A DNA stretch of 64,000 bases from Lignipirellula cremea (lineage in GTDB: Bacteria; Planctomycetota; Planctomycetia; Pirellulales; Pirellulaceae): the NCBI RefSeq assembly GCF_007751035.1, contig NZ_CP036433.1:5065001-5129000 (forward strand), written 5' to 3'. The notes under the pieces are model-generated. The model was given only the letters and a program-made list of their open reading frames with translations, ran no database searches and was not told where the DNA came from. Positions 52,942-60,850 of the stretch are shown here, in pieces; position 1 is the first letter of the stretch, and every line of letters begins with the position of its first letter. A program made the position numbers and the translations under genes.

Positions 52942-53349
52942 ATGAATTCGAACAACACCCATTCCGTAGCCGTTGGCTATTTGACCTGGCTCGTTGGTTT
53001 TTTTGGCGCCCATCGCTTTTACTACGGGAAGAAGGTCACCGGCGTGATCTGGTTTTTCACGCTCGGTCTGCTGTTCATTGGCTGGCTTGTGGACCTGTTT
53101 CTGATTCCCAGCATGGACCGCAACGCCGATCTGCGTTACCGGGCCGGCGAGTATGACTATACGATCGGCTGGGCCTTGCTCTGCTTCCTGGGGCCGCTGG
53201 GTATCCATCGTTTTTACCTGGGAAAGCCGATGACGGGCGTGCTTTACCTGCTGACGGGCGGTCTGGTCGGAATCGGTCTGTTGTATGATCTGCTTACGCT
53301 GAACGAACAGATCAGCGCCCGAAACGAAACGGCCGCGTCGCAAATCTAA
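52942..53349 (+). CDS. Tandem TM2-domain membrane protein
   Basis: A 135-residue protein. ATG 52942 has AGGAG 7 bases upstream. It contains two TM2 domains: residues about 8-54 (YLTWLVGFFGAHRFYYGKKV, then WFFTLGLLFIGWLVDLFLI) and about 75-119 (WALLCFLGPLGIHRFYLGKP, then LYLLTGGLVGIGLLYDLL). Each has the family motif GxHRFYxGK...TGV and two helices, so four helices in total. The internal repeat suggests a domain duplication. TM2 proteins have no settled function in bacteria. It is convergent with a GDSL hydrolase gene. Confidence 0.85.
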   Translation: MNSNNTHSVAVGYLTWLVGFFGAHRFYYGKKVTGVIWFFTLGLLFIGWLVDLFLIPSMDRNADLRYRAGEYDYTIGWALLCFLGPLGIHRFYLGKPMTGVLYLLTGGLVGIGLLYDLLTLNEQISARNETAASQI

Positions 53350-53372
53350 ATCAAAGGAAGCACTCCCCTCGC

Positions 53373-53457
53373 GGAATTCGTCAGAATTCCTGTTCAAACC
53401 TGTATTTCGATGCGCGGCCGGCAACTTCCACAAGTGCGGGGATTTCTGGCGAAATCC
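53373..53457. terminator. Two hairpins between convergent genes
   Basis: GGAATTC-GTCA-GAATTCC (53373-53390) and GGATTT-CTGGCG-AAATCC (53440-53457) lie between the stops of the TM2 gene and the GDSL hydrolase gene. Neither has a long T-run. They probably act in bidirectional termination. Confidence 0.4.
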
Positions 53458-53458
53458 G

Positions 53459-54292
53459 CTACGGTTGCAGGGCGGCGGTGATGGCGGCGGCGACGCGCTG
53501 GCCGAGGAATTCGTAACCCGCGGCGTTGAAGTGGACGTCGTTTGGATTCTGCAGCGTTTCCAACTGTGGCGTCACGTCGACGAACAGATCGTCGATCGCT
53601 ACGCCGTTTTTCGCCATGACTTCGGCGGCGGCCGCGTTCCGTGCGACGATCGATTCCGCCGTCTGCTTTTTGGCCGCATCGTCCGGGATGGGCGTGGTTG
53701 TGGCCCAGACGAGCCGGTCGCTACTTTTCTGCATCCGCTGGACGAGCGCTTCCAGTCGCTGCGTATAGTCGGCCAGCGGCGTGTTCCGGTCATGGATGCC
53801 GAAGTTGAAATGGACCAGGTCCCACTTGCCGTCGCTCAGCCAGACGTCGATCTTCTTCAAACCCATCGAGGTCGGGCCGCAGTTGGCCGGAGCTCGATGG
53901 ACGTTCACTTTGCCGGCGAGAGCCTTGCGCACGCTCTGCGTATAGCCGCGTGACACGGAATCGCCGATCAGCAACACGCGCGGCAGACGCGGATCGTCCT
54001 GCACGTAATCCCAGGCGTTGGACTGGCCGGCGACCTTCTGGCGTTTGTGGATCGGCAGGTAGAAGCCGCCCAGGTTCTCCTGCAGTACGACTTCCCACGC
54101 CTGGGCGGCCGGCGTAAGGGTTTTGACCCAGGCCTGGTACTGTTCCTCCAGCAGGCGGTCGGCTGCCGCTTTCTGGGCGGCGGCTTCCGCAGCATTGGTC
54201 GGTTCGCTCACCGCGGGCGGCGCGGCCTGGAGCGTCGCCAGCGGACCAGCCAGTAGCGCCAGCAGCAGTCCCAGAGAGAGGATTCGTTTCAT
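53459..54292 (-). CDS. Secreted SGNH/GDSL hydrolase
   Basis: A 277-residue protein with a signal peptide (MKRILSLGLLLALLAGPLATLQA). The GDSL block is VLLIGDSVSRGY (Ser near 112). Other SGNH motifs are an Asn/Gly region (APANCGPTSMG), HFNFGIHD with an expected Asn/His, and the final NDVHFNAAGY (catalytic Asp-His). It would hydrolyse an ester or acetyl group outside the cell. ATG 54292 is preferred to the GTG at 54301, which belongs to its ribosome site (AAGGTG). It diverges from the EF-hand esterase gene across 286 bp. Confidence 0.85.
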   Translation of the reverse strand: MKRILSLGLLLALLAGPLATLQAAPPAVSEPTNAAEAAAQKAAADRLLEEQYQAWVKTLTPAAQAWEVVLQENLGGFYLPIHKRQKVAGQSNAWDYVQDDPRLPRVLLIGDSVSRGYTQSVRKALAGKVNVHRAPANCGPTSMGLKKIDVWLSDGKWDLVHFNFGIHDRNTPLADYTQRLEALVQRMQKSSDRLVWATTTPIPDDAAKKQTAESIVARNAAAAEVMAKNGVAIDDLFVDVTPQLETLQNPNDVHFNAAGYEFLGQRVAAAITAALQP

Positions 54293-54578
54293 GGCGTTCA
54301 CCTTTTTTTATCAGGAGAGCAGGATTTGTCACGTCCGGCAGTCCCAGAAGTGTGGACGTTCGCCAGTTGGAATTCAACCGCGGTTCGCAAAGTTCGGCAG
54401 AGAATGCAGAGGGGGAAAACTGCAGACTTGTAACGCTTCACGCGGTCGATCTAAAATGGAGGTCATGGTGATCGCGGATGTCTTTGCGCGATGTCGGCCG
54501 GCAAGCGTCGCGTGCGGGACAGTTCCCGGCGTGATGCGGCTATTCCCGCACTTCTCCTCTACCCTTCCAGGTTCCCCG

Positions 54579-55646
54579 ATGAAGTTCCCTGCACTCTGCG
54601 CGTTGCTCCTGCTGCTGGCCGTTTCTTCGCTATTGGCCCAGCCTCCAGAGCGGCCCGAGCGGCCGAGCCCCGCGGAGCGACTGGCCCAGTTCCTGAAGCG
54701 ATACCCGGCCAGCGACGCCAACAAGGACGGCACACTGACCCTGGAAGAGATGCGCGCTTTCCAGCAAACGCGACAGCCCCGTCGCGTTCGCAGCGGGGAC
54801 GGACCCATGCCCACGCATGCTGATGTGGCGTATGGCGAGCACCCGAAGCAGCGGTTTGATATCTGGCTGGCCGAGTCCCAGGACGGCAAGCCGACGCCGC
54901 TTTGCATTTACATCCATGGCGGCGGCTTTCGCAGCGGGAGCAAACGGGTCAGCGCAGACACTCCGGCCGGCTATCTTCGCCAGGGCGTCTCGTTCGCTTC
55001 GATGGAATACCGGCTCAGCGAAGGCGGCAAGCATCCGTACCCGATCGCCATGCACGATGCGGCGCGCGGGCTGCAGTTCATCCGCTCCCAGGCAAAAGAA
55101 TGGAATCTCGACCCGGAACGGGTCGTCTGTTACGGCGGTTCGGCCGGAGCGGGGATCTCGCTGTGGCTGGCCTTCCACGACGACCTGGCCGATCCGACTT
55201 CCGACGATCCCGTCGCCCGGCAGTCGACCCGCATCCTGGCGGCCGCCACGTCGAACGGGCAATCGACTTACGACATGCGAACGTTCCGCGAATGGTTTGG
55301 CGTTCCCGACCTGGCGCCGCACCCGGCCCTGACCGATTTTTACGCCGTGAAGGAGCCTGCGGACTGGGAGTCGGATCGGGTAAAAAATCTGATGACCGAC
55401 GCCGCGGCGATTACCCATCTCACGCAGGACGATGCGCCCGTCTTCATGACTTATCGCGGCGGGAATGTCAAAGTCACCAAGGAAACCAATGACGGGGTCT
55501 GGGTGCATCACCCGCTGCTCGGCTTGAAACTGCAGGAGAAGATGAAAGAGCTGGGCCTGGAGTGCGTCGTCGACTACCCGGACCATCAGGACAAAAAGTA
55601 CGGACATATGGCGAACTTTCTGATCCAGAAGCTCAAGGGCGAGTAA
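54579..55646 (+). CDS. Secreted EF-hand plus alpha/beta-hydrolase (esterase) fusion
   Basis: A 355-residue protein with a signal peptide (MKFPALCALLLLLAVSSLLA). Residues 46-57 (DANKDGTLTLEE) form a canonical calcium-binding EF-hand loop. The hydrolase follows: oxyanion motif YIHGGGFRSG, nucleophile elbow GGSAGAG and C-terminal DHQDKKYGHMANF with the catalytic His. It is HSL/BD-FAE-like, so probably an ester hydrolase acting on a carbohydrate ester or similar, with a calcium-dependent module. The start is set by the signal peptide; the open frame extends to 54123 without signal. Confidence 0.82.
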   Translation: MKFPALCALLLLLAVSSLLAQPPERPERPSPAERLAQFLKRYPASDANKDGTLTLEEMRAFQQTRQPRRVRSGDGPMPTHADVAYGEHPKQRFDIWLAESQDGKPTPLCIYIHGGGFRSGSKRVSADTPAGYLRQGVSFASMEYRLSEGGKHPYPIAMHDAARGLQFIRSQAKEWNLDPERVVCYGGSAGAGISLWLAFHDDLADPTSDDPVARQSTRILAAATSNGQSTYDMRTFREWFGVPDLAPHPALTDFYAVKEPADWESDRVKNLMTDAAAITHLTQDDAPVFMTYRGGNVKVTKETNDGVWVHHPLLGLKLQEKMKELGLECVVDYPDHQDKKYGHMANFLIQKLKGE

Positions 55647-55704
55647 CGTCCGCGCCGTCGCACGAGGACCGGTGGCGCCGCCCCGGAACAACCGGCGTCG
55701 GCGA

Positions 55705-56787
55705 TTACTTTCCCGCAGAGATCCGCCACAGGCTGGCCGTTCCGCCAAAGTGCGAGGCGGCGAACAGGCGGTTGTCGGGCGACATCGCCACGCCGGTGAT
55801 CCAGCGCGATGAAACATCGCCGCGGGCGTCGAGCTGCAGCAATCGTCGCCCTGTCGCTGCGTCCCAGACGCACGCCTTGCAGTCCATGCCGCCGGTCAGC
55901 ACAAAGCGGCCGTCGGGGGAAAGACCGATACTTGCCAGGCCGGAACGCGGCGGCGGCTCTTCGGTGTGGGCGTCAAAGGTGCGCTGCTGCCAGGACTGCG
56001 TGTCCCAGAGGCGGACCCGCGGTTCCAGCGAGCCCGTCGCCAGCCAGCGTCCGTCCGGGGAGAGGGCGAGGGAGCCGATCGTCCGCGGCAGGTCGGGCCG
56101 TTCGATCGTCTGCACGGTGTCGCCTTGCTCCAGGTCGATCACGCGGATCGTGCGATCCTGCGCCGTGAGCAGCTGGTTGCCAGCCGGCAGGAACGTGAGC
56201 GACACGGCCCCCAGGTCGGGCGTCGGCAGAGGGATCTTGCGCACGAGTTCGCCGGTGGCCACCTTCCAGAGCAGCACGCCGAATGGCTCGTCGCCGATCT
56301 CTTCCTGCCCATTCGGGCTGACAGTCGCCAGCAACTTGCCGTCGGGAGAAAACGCCATCGCACGGACGGCTCCCGGTGCGGGCCCCAGCGTGCGCACCGT
56401 CTGAAAGGAACGGACGTCAAAGATCTTGATGCCGCCCGACGCCCCGCCAGCCGCCAGCAGTGATCCGTCCGGATGGAGCGCGAGCGAATCGACGGCCCGT
56501 TCGTCGACGGCGAGCGTATGCTTCAGCTGTCCGGTTGGGACGTCCCAGATGAGCACGCCCGACGCGGCGCCCGTGGCGAGAAACTCGCCATCTCTCACAA
56601 ACGCCAGGCAGTGGACCGGATTGCCGATACTCTTGTTGATATGCGGATGGACGAGAACAACCGGCTCGCTGGCGATGAGCTCTAGCTCTTCCGCCCCGGC
56701 AGCGACGGGCAGCAACAGAAGCACGCCAGTAACCGCCAGGCAGGCCGCCAGGGATTGATACGCTTGCGCAGTCGTCCTGTTCATCAT
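55705..56787 (-). CDS. Secreted WD40-repeat protein
   Basis: A 360-residue protein with a signal region (MMNRTTAQAYQSLAACLAVTGVLLLLPVAAGA). The body has about six WD40-type repeats with the ending pattern LAxxxxDGxxxIWD or similar: VHCLAFVRDGEFLATGAASG, VDSLALHPDGSLLAAGGASG, VRAMAFSPDGKLLATVSPNG, IGSLALSPDGRWLATGS and IGLSPDGRFVLTGGMD. No enzyme domain is present. ATG 56787 or 56784 is the probable start; a GTG at 56796 lies upstream within a duplicated 14-bp sequence. It follows a DUF1592-DUF1552 operon 120 bp away on the same strand and may be part of it. Confidence 0.82.
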   Translation of the reverse strand: MMNRTTAQAYQSLAACLAVTGVLLLLPVAAGAEELELIASEPVVLVHPHINKSIGNPVHCLAFVRDGEFLATGAASGVLIWDVPTGQLKHTLAVDERAVDSLALHPDGSLLAAGGASGGIKIFDVRSFQTVRTLGPAPGAVRAMAFSPDGKLLATVSPNGQEEIGDEPFGVLLWKVATGELVRKIPLPTPDLGAVSLTFLPAGNQLLTAQDRTIRVIDLEQGDTVQTIERPDLPRTIGSLALSPDGRWLATGSLEPRVRLWDTQSWQQRTFDAHTEEPPPRSGLASIGLSPDGRFVLTGGMDCKACVWDAATGRRLLQLDARGDVSSRWITGVAMSPDNRLFAASHFGGTASLWRISAGK

Positions 56788-56809
56788 GGCATTCACATCA
56801 TGGCATTCA
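56782..56809. repeat. 14-bp perfect tandem duplication over a start codon
   Basis: CATCATGGCATTCA occurs twice without spacing (56782-56795, 56796-56809). On the minus strand each copy contains ATGATG, so the start region of the WD40 gene is duplicated. The upstream copy is out of frame and followed by TGA. Confidence 0.8.
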
Positions 56810-56906
56810 GCGGTGCAGGTCGCAGGGAGTGCAGGCGATTGTCGCGGGCGAGTACGCCAGCCAGCGCAGCGAGGAACAGGCGTCCTCGCCGCGTTGGAGC
56901 ATTTTG

Positions 56907-58301
56907 TCAGACGAGCAGTTCTTCCAGCGGGCCGTCGCTATCCAGGCCGGCGACGGGCAGATTGAAGTTGTCGCGAGGCGCCCCGGCCGCATGCAGCAAG
57001 GTACAGTACAAACGGTTGAGCGTCGGGTTGGTTGGCTGGCCTGTGCCGGCTTCCAGCGTTTCGCCGTAACTTTCGACCTCTCGGGCTTCCATCGGATAGC
57101 TGACGAGCTGACCCGTTTTCAGCTTGCCGCCCAGGTCGCCCATCAGGACGACCGGCCATTGCGAGCCGTGGCTGTGCTGTCGTTCGGCGCTATCGCTCAT
57201 GAAAACGACGAGCGTATTGTCGAGCATGGAGCCGTCCCCTTCGGGGATGCTGTCCAGTCGTTTCATCAGCGCCGCGGTGCGCTCGGCCATGAAGCGATGG
57301 ACGCGGCGTACAATCTCGTGGCCGCGGACGCCCAGCTCTGGATCGGGATTGCCATGGCCGGCCCCGTGCTGCCCCATGTTGGAGAAGCCTTTGTAGTTGG
57401 GCGCCAGGCCTCCCAGGCCGGAGCTGATTGTCGCGACGTTCGTCAGGCCGGCCGACAAAGCGGCGGCGGCGATATCGAACTGGGCGGCGATAACGTCGGG
57501 CATCAGTCGCGGCGGCGTGTCGAATGGTTGCGGAGCGAACCGGGCCAGGGCGCCTTCGTCTTTCAGATCGCCAAGTTCGCCCCAGCGTTTGCTCAGCGAC
57601 TCCAGGGCGTCCACATGGAATTCCAGCTGCTGGCGTCCGGCCGATCCCAGCCCTGCCTGCAGGTGTTTCAGATCGTCCGACACAAAGTCGAGCAGGTTCT
57701 TCCGGGCGAGGAAATCGTTCGGCCCGGCGCCGGTGCTGCCGAAGAGTGATTCATAAGCCAGTTCCGGCCGGCACTGGATCGGGATCGGCTTCCCTTTGTC
57801 CCAGGCTGAAATACCGTACGCGGTCGACGTGTCGTTGTCGCCGCCGTTGATACCCAGCACGACGGCGGGAAACAGGCCCGGAGACACCCGAGCCAGCGCC
57901 GCATCGATTGACTCGGCCCGAACCCGTCGTTTGTCAGCAGGCGCCTGGGGCAAGCCGGAAAGAGCGCCGTAGCCTGCTCCATGGTTCGGGTTGAGGTGCG
58001 ACCCGCGCAGCCCCTGCAGGATCGTCATGCGGTCCTTGAACGGGGTAAACGGATCGATCACAAACGGGGGCAGTTTGAGCGCTTCGAGCGAACGGATGCG
58101 GAGCTGATCGGTCGCCAGCGGCACGCCGTGGGGCTGCACTTCGTATTCGCGCAGGCCGTTCTCAAACAGGACGAACAGGAATCGTTTCGCCGCCGGCGGA
58201 TCCACGGCAGCCGCCGCCTGGGCCGCTAATGCCTGGGCGAACGGGGAAATCAACGCACCGCCTGCCGCCAGCCTGGTAAGCCATTGTCGTCGATTGATCA
58301 T
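56907..58301 (-). CDS. DUF1552 protein with Tat-like signal
   Basis: A 464-residue member of DUF1552, found mostly in planctomycetes and related to DUF1501. The N-terminus MINRRQWLTRLAAGGALISPF is Tat-like. Typical blocks: RFLFVLFENG, RMTILQGLRGSH, GAGYGALSG, VVFMSDSAERQHSHGSQWPVVL and LLHAAGA. Its ATG overlaps the stop of the DUF1592 gene by four bases (58298-58301, ATGA), so translation is coupled. AGGA lies 8 bases before the start. The protein probably acts with its cytochrome-type partner outside the cytoplasm; the reaction is unknown. Confidence 0.9.
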   Translation of the reverse strand: MINRRQWLTRLAAGGALISPFAQALAAQAAAAVDPPAAKRFLFVLFENGLREYEVQPHGVPLATDQLRIRSLEALKLPPFVIDPFTPFKDRMTILQGLRGSHLNPNHGAGYGALSGLPQAPADKRRVRAESIDAALARVSPGLFPAVVLGINGGDNDTSTAYGISAWDKGKPIPIQCRPELAYESLFGSTGAGPNDFLARKNLLDFVSDDLKHLQAGLGSAGRQQLEFHVDALESLSKRWGELGDLKDEGALARFAPQPFDTPPRLMPDVIAAQFDIAAAALSAGLTNVATISSGLGGLAPNYKGFSNMGQHGAGHGNPDPELGVRGHEIVRRVHRFMAERTAALMKRLDSIPEGDGSMLDNTLVVFMSDSAERQHSHGSQWPVVLMGDLGGKLKTGQLVSYPMEAREVESYGETLEAGTGQPTNPTLNRLYCTLLHAAGAPRDNFNLPVAGLDSDGPLEELLV

Positions 58302-60484
58302 GGCGATTTCCTGTCGTTGGAGGGAGCTTCGTTCTTCGAGGGATGGCCGATCCGCCCTTCCGCTGCACGCTGCAGAAAAGCGGGCGAAGTAAGTATCGAC
58401 GCCAGCAGGGCCTTCATGCTGCCGTCGCTTTCGACATACGCCCGATGCGCCGCGGCGAGGGCCGGGCCGTCCTCCAGCGTTTCGTTGCGGCCGACGAAAT
58501 ACCGAAAGACATGCCGCACAAAGACCTGTTCGACGCGTTCGGACGCCGCCAGCCTTTCGATCAGTTCCACGGCGCCAGTCACCGGGCCATCGAGTTTGGA
58601 GTCGCCCGTCCCTGCCAGGAAGCCGGACGTTTCGACCGGCTCGCCCAGTTCGGTTTCTCGATACCGGCCAAAGTGATCATAGCGTTCAAACGGCAGCCCC
58701 AGGGGATCCATCTGCTGGTGGCACTTCCAGCAGTAGTTTTCGCGCGTGACACGCATCCGGTGGCGGAGCGTGTGGCCGGGTTCGTCGGGCAGTTGGGCGT
58801 CGACCGTGATCGGAATCTCCGGCATCTTTTCGCCAAGCAGTTTCTCACGCACCCATTTGCCGCGATGAATCGGGTCGTTGTCAAAATTGCCCGAGTGCGC
58901 CACCAGCCAGCTGGGATGTGTCAGGATTCCGGCCCGGTGGCCGACCGGCATGGCGTAGCGTCGATCGGGCGCCCAGGCGTCGCGTCGGAGAGCCAGCTCG
59001 TCGAGTTCATAGATGCGCAGTTCTACAGGGATGCCGCGGAAGAACCCACGAGTGGTGCTGTTCTGACGGTGTTTCGCTTTCAGCCGCAGCAGTTCCGCAA
59101 CGCTGATCGGACGCGGCCCGCGTTCCGTTTTGGTGAGCGTGAACGTTTCCCGGGTGGTCAACAATTCCCGCAGGACGTTGCGATCCTGGGCGAGGATGTC
59201 GAGGATCAGCCAGTCGGCGTCGCGCACGAACGTGTAGCTGGCCTCGGCCCAGACGCCTTCTTTACTGGTGGATTTGGCGTCGTCGACGACCCTTTCGGCC
59301 TGCAGGGTCGGAGCGTCTTTGAAGACATCGGTCGCCCGGGTGTAGCCAAAATACTCCTGGAAGAATCGCAAGATTCGCAGCGGCGAAGTTTCCGCATCGT
59401 CCAGGATGCGCAGCACCTGCCCGCGCACTTCTTCGGCCGTGTTCAGCTGGTTGTCGGCAACCGCCTGGAGCAGCTTCTCATCGGGGCCCTTGTCGGTCAG
59501 TGAATACGCGATCGCCCTGGCCAGGTGATGCGGCGCCAGCTCCTGGGCCTGGCGGGCCACCTCGACCCGGTAGAACACTTCGGGGTGCATCATCACCGCC
59601 AGCAGCAACTGCTCTACGGCCGCCGGGGCGTCTGCCTGCTGCAGGTTCTTTTTGACAAAGCCCGCGTAACGCTGCCGCTCCTGTTCCGTCGGTGCACGCT
59701 GCAGAACCCGGTCGAAGACGGCCGATACGCCGGCGTCGATCTGCTCTGCAGTGGCGGATTTGTCGGCCGTGATGAGCGTTTTCAGTTCGTCGTCCAGGGA
59801 GCGGCCGGACATCACTTCGCGCACGATCGGCTGGATATTGCGCAAATGGTGCTCTACTTCTGCTTCGCCAATGCGATGCGCCGCGGCAAAGTCGCTGAAT
59901 CCGGTTTTGGGGTCCGGCAGCATTTCCCACGGCGCTCGTAATCGCGAGGCCGACTTCACCCCGCCAAAGCTCTGCCGAAAGAGATTCTCATAAGCGGGCT
60001 GCGAGAGCCGCCACAACCGCCCTGCAGTCGGTGATTCGGCCGACGGCTTGCCGGAGAACAGGGCCGCGTGATCGACCTCGTTCCCTTCGCGAATCACGCC
60101 CACCCGTTCGAGTCGATCGTAGATCGCCTCGATCGCCAGGCGTCGGGTTGGCGACGACGGCTGCGAGGCGTCGTCAGGCGGCATGTGGCCGCTTTCCAAC
60201 TGCCCGACCACCCGTTTCCACAACGCCAGTTCCACTTCCGATCGCGGCTGGTCCCCCAGCAAGTGCAGACCGATATCGCCTTCCTGAACTTGCGGTCCAT
60301 GGCAATCGCTGCAGTGCCGCCGGAAGAAGTCGCTGAGCGGGAACGGTTTTGCGTCGTCTCGCAGATCGGGAAGGGCGGACGCGGTCTCCGCAGAAGGAGG
60401 TTCGGCGGAGACGGCTAACGGGATGCCAGCGAGCAGCAGCGCCAACAAGGCCGAACTCGGGAGCAGGACGCGGAGAGCTTTCAT
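58298..60484 (-). CDS. DUF1592/DUF1588/DUF1585 cytochrome-type protein
   Basis: A 728-residue exported protein (signal MKALRVLLPSSALLALLLAG). Heme c motif CSDCH at 58-62 marks a PSCyt-like N-terminal domain. The rest follows the usual order of planctomycete DUF1587/1595/1592/1588/1585 proteins, including AELLRLKAKHRQ and AGILTHPSWLVAHS. A second CxxCH is CWKCHQQMDPLG near 583 in DUF1588, and VRHVFRYFVGRNE lies in DUF1585. A GTG at 60493 is a less likely start. Its stop overlaps the start of DUF1552, forming a two-gene operon. Electron transfer is inferred from CxxCH; no substrate is known. Confidence 0.88.
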   Translation of the reverse strand: MKALRVLLPSSALLALLLAGIPLAVSAEPPSAETASALPDLRDDAKPFPLSDFFRRHCSDCHGPQVQEGDIGLHLLGDQPRSEVELALWKRVVGQLESGHMPPDDASQPSSPTRRLAIEAIYDRLERVGVIREGNEVDHAALFSGKPSAESPTAGRLWRLSQPAYENLFRQSFGGVKSASRLRAPWEMLPDPKTGFSDFAAAHRIGEAEVEHHLRNIQPIVREVMSGRSLDDELKTLITADKSATAEQIDAGVSAVFDRVLQRAPTEQERQRYAGFVKKNLQQADAPAAVEQLLLAVMMHPEVFYRVEVARQAQELAPHHLARAIAYSLTDKGPDEKLLQAVADNQLNTAEEVRGQVLRILDDAETSPLRILRFFQEYFGYTRATDVFKDAPTLQAERVVDDAKSTSKEGVWAEASYTFVRDADWLILDILAQDRNVLRELLTTRETFTLTKTERGPRPISVAELLRLKAKHRQNSTTRGFFRGIPVELRIYELDELALRRDAWAPDRRYAMPVGHRAGILTHPSWLVAHSGNFDNDPIHRGKWVREKLLGEKMPEIPITVDAQLPDEPGHTLRHRMRVTRENYCWKCHQQMDPLGLPFERYDHFGRYRETELGEPVETSGFLAGTGDSKLDGPVTGAVELIERLAASERVEQVFVRHVFRYFVGRNETLEDGPALAAAHRAYVESDGSMKALLASILTSPAFLQRAAEGRIGHPSKNEAPSNDRKSP

Positions 60485-60778
60485 AAACCACACGCCAATA
60501 AGGCGCCTTGTGGGGAGAACTCAAAGGAGACACAGAGTTTAGCGAGTTGCTTTGCCAATATCAAGAAATTCCGATGTGTTCATGAGAATCGCTGGGAAAG
60601 CGGCAATTCCGCAGGCGTTTTTTGCCGGATCAGGCACGAACATGCCTGGGCGCGACTCCTTGGAGCAAGGCTAAGTCCCCGAGATCTGGGGCTGGCGATG
60701 CGGATCGACCTGGTTTTCGACGTGTTGAGGGCCTGTCGCTGGGGGCGGCGACCAGCTTCGGCATTCCCCAAAAAACGC

Positions 60779-60806
60779 TTGCTGGAAAACGCAATTCGGG
60801 TATCCT
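60779..60806 (+). promoter_or_regulatory. Candidate promoter of the plus-strand DUF1592 gene
   Basis: TTGCTG (60779-60784), 16 bases, then TATCCT (60801-60806), 45 bp before ATG 60851. The remaining divergent region (60485-60850, 366 bp) holds only a weak 6-bp hairpin at 60631-60648 and no recognised gene. Confidence 0.35.
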
Positions 60807-60850
60807 GAAAGGTTTACCTGGGCAGCCACTATCTCCATGATTTCCTACGT

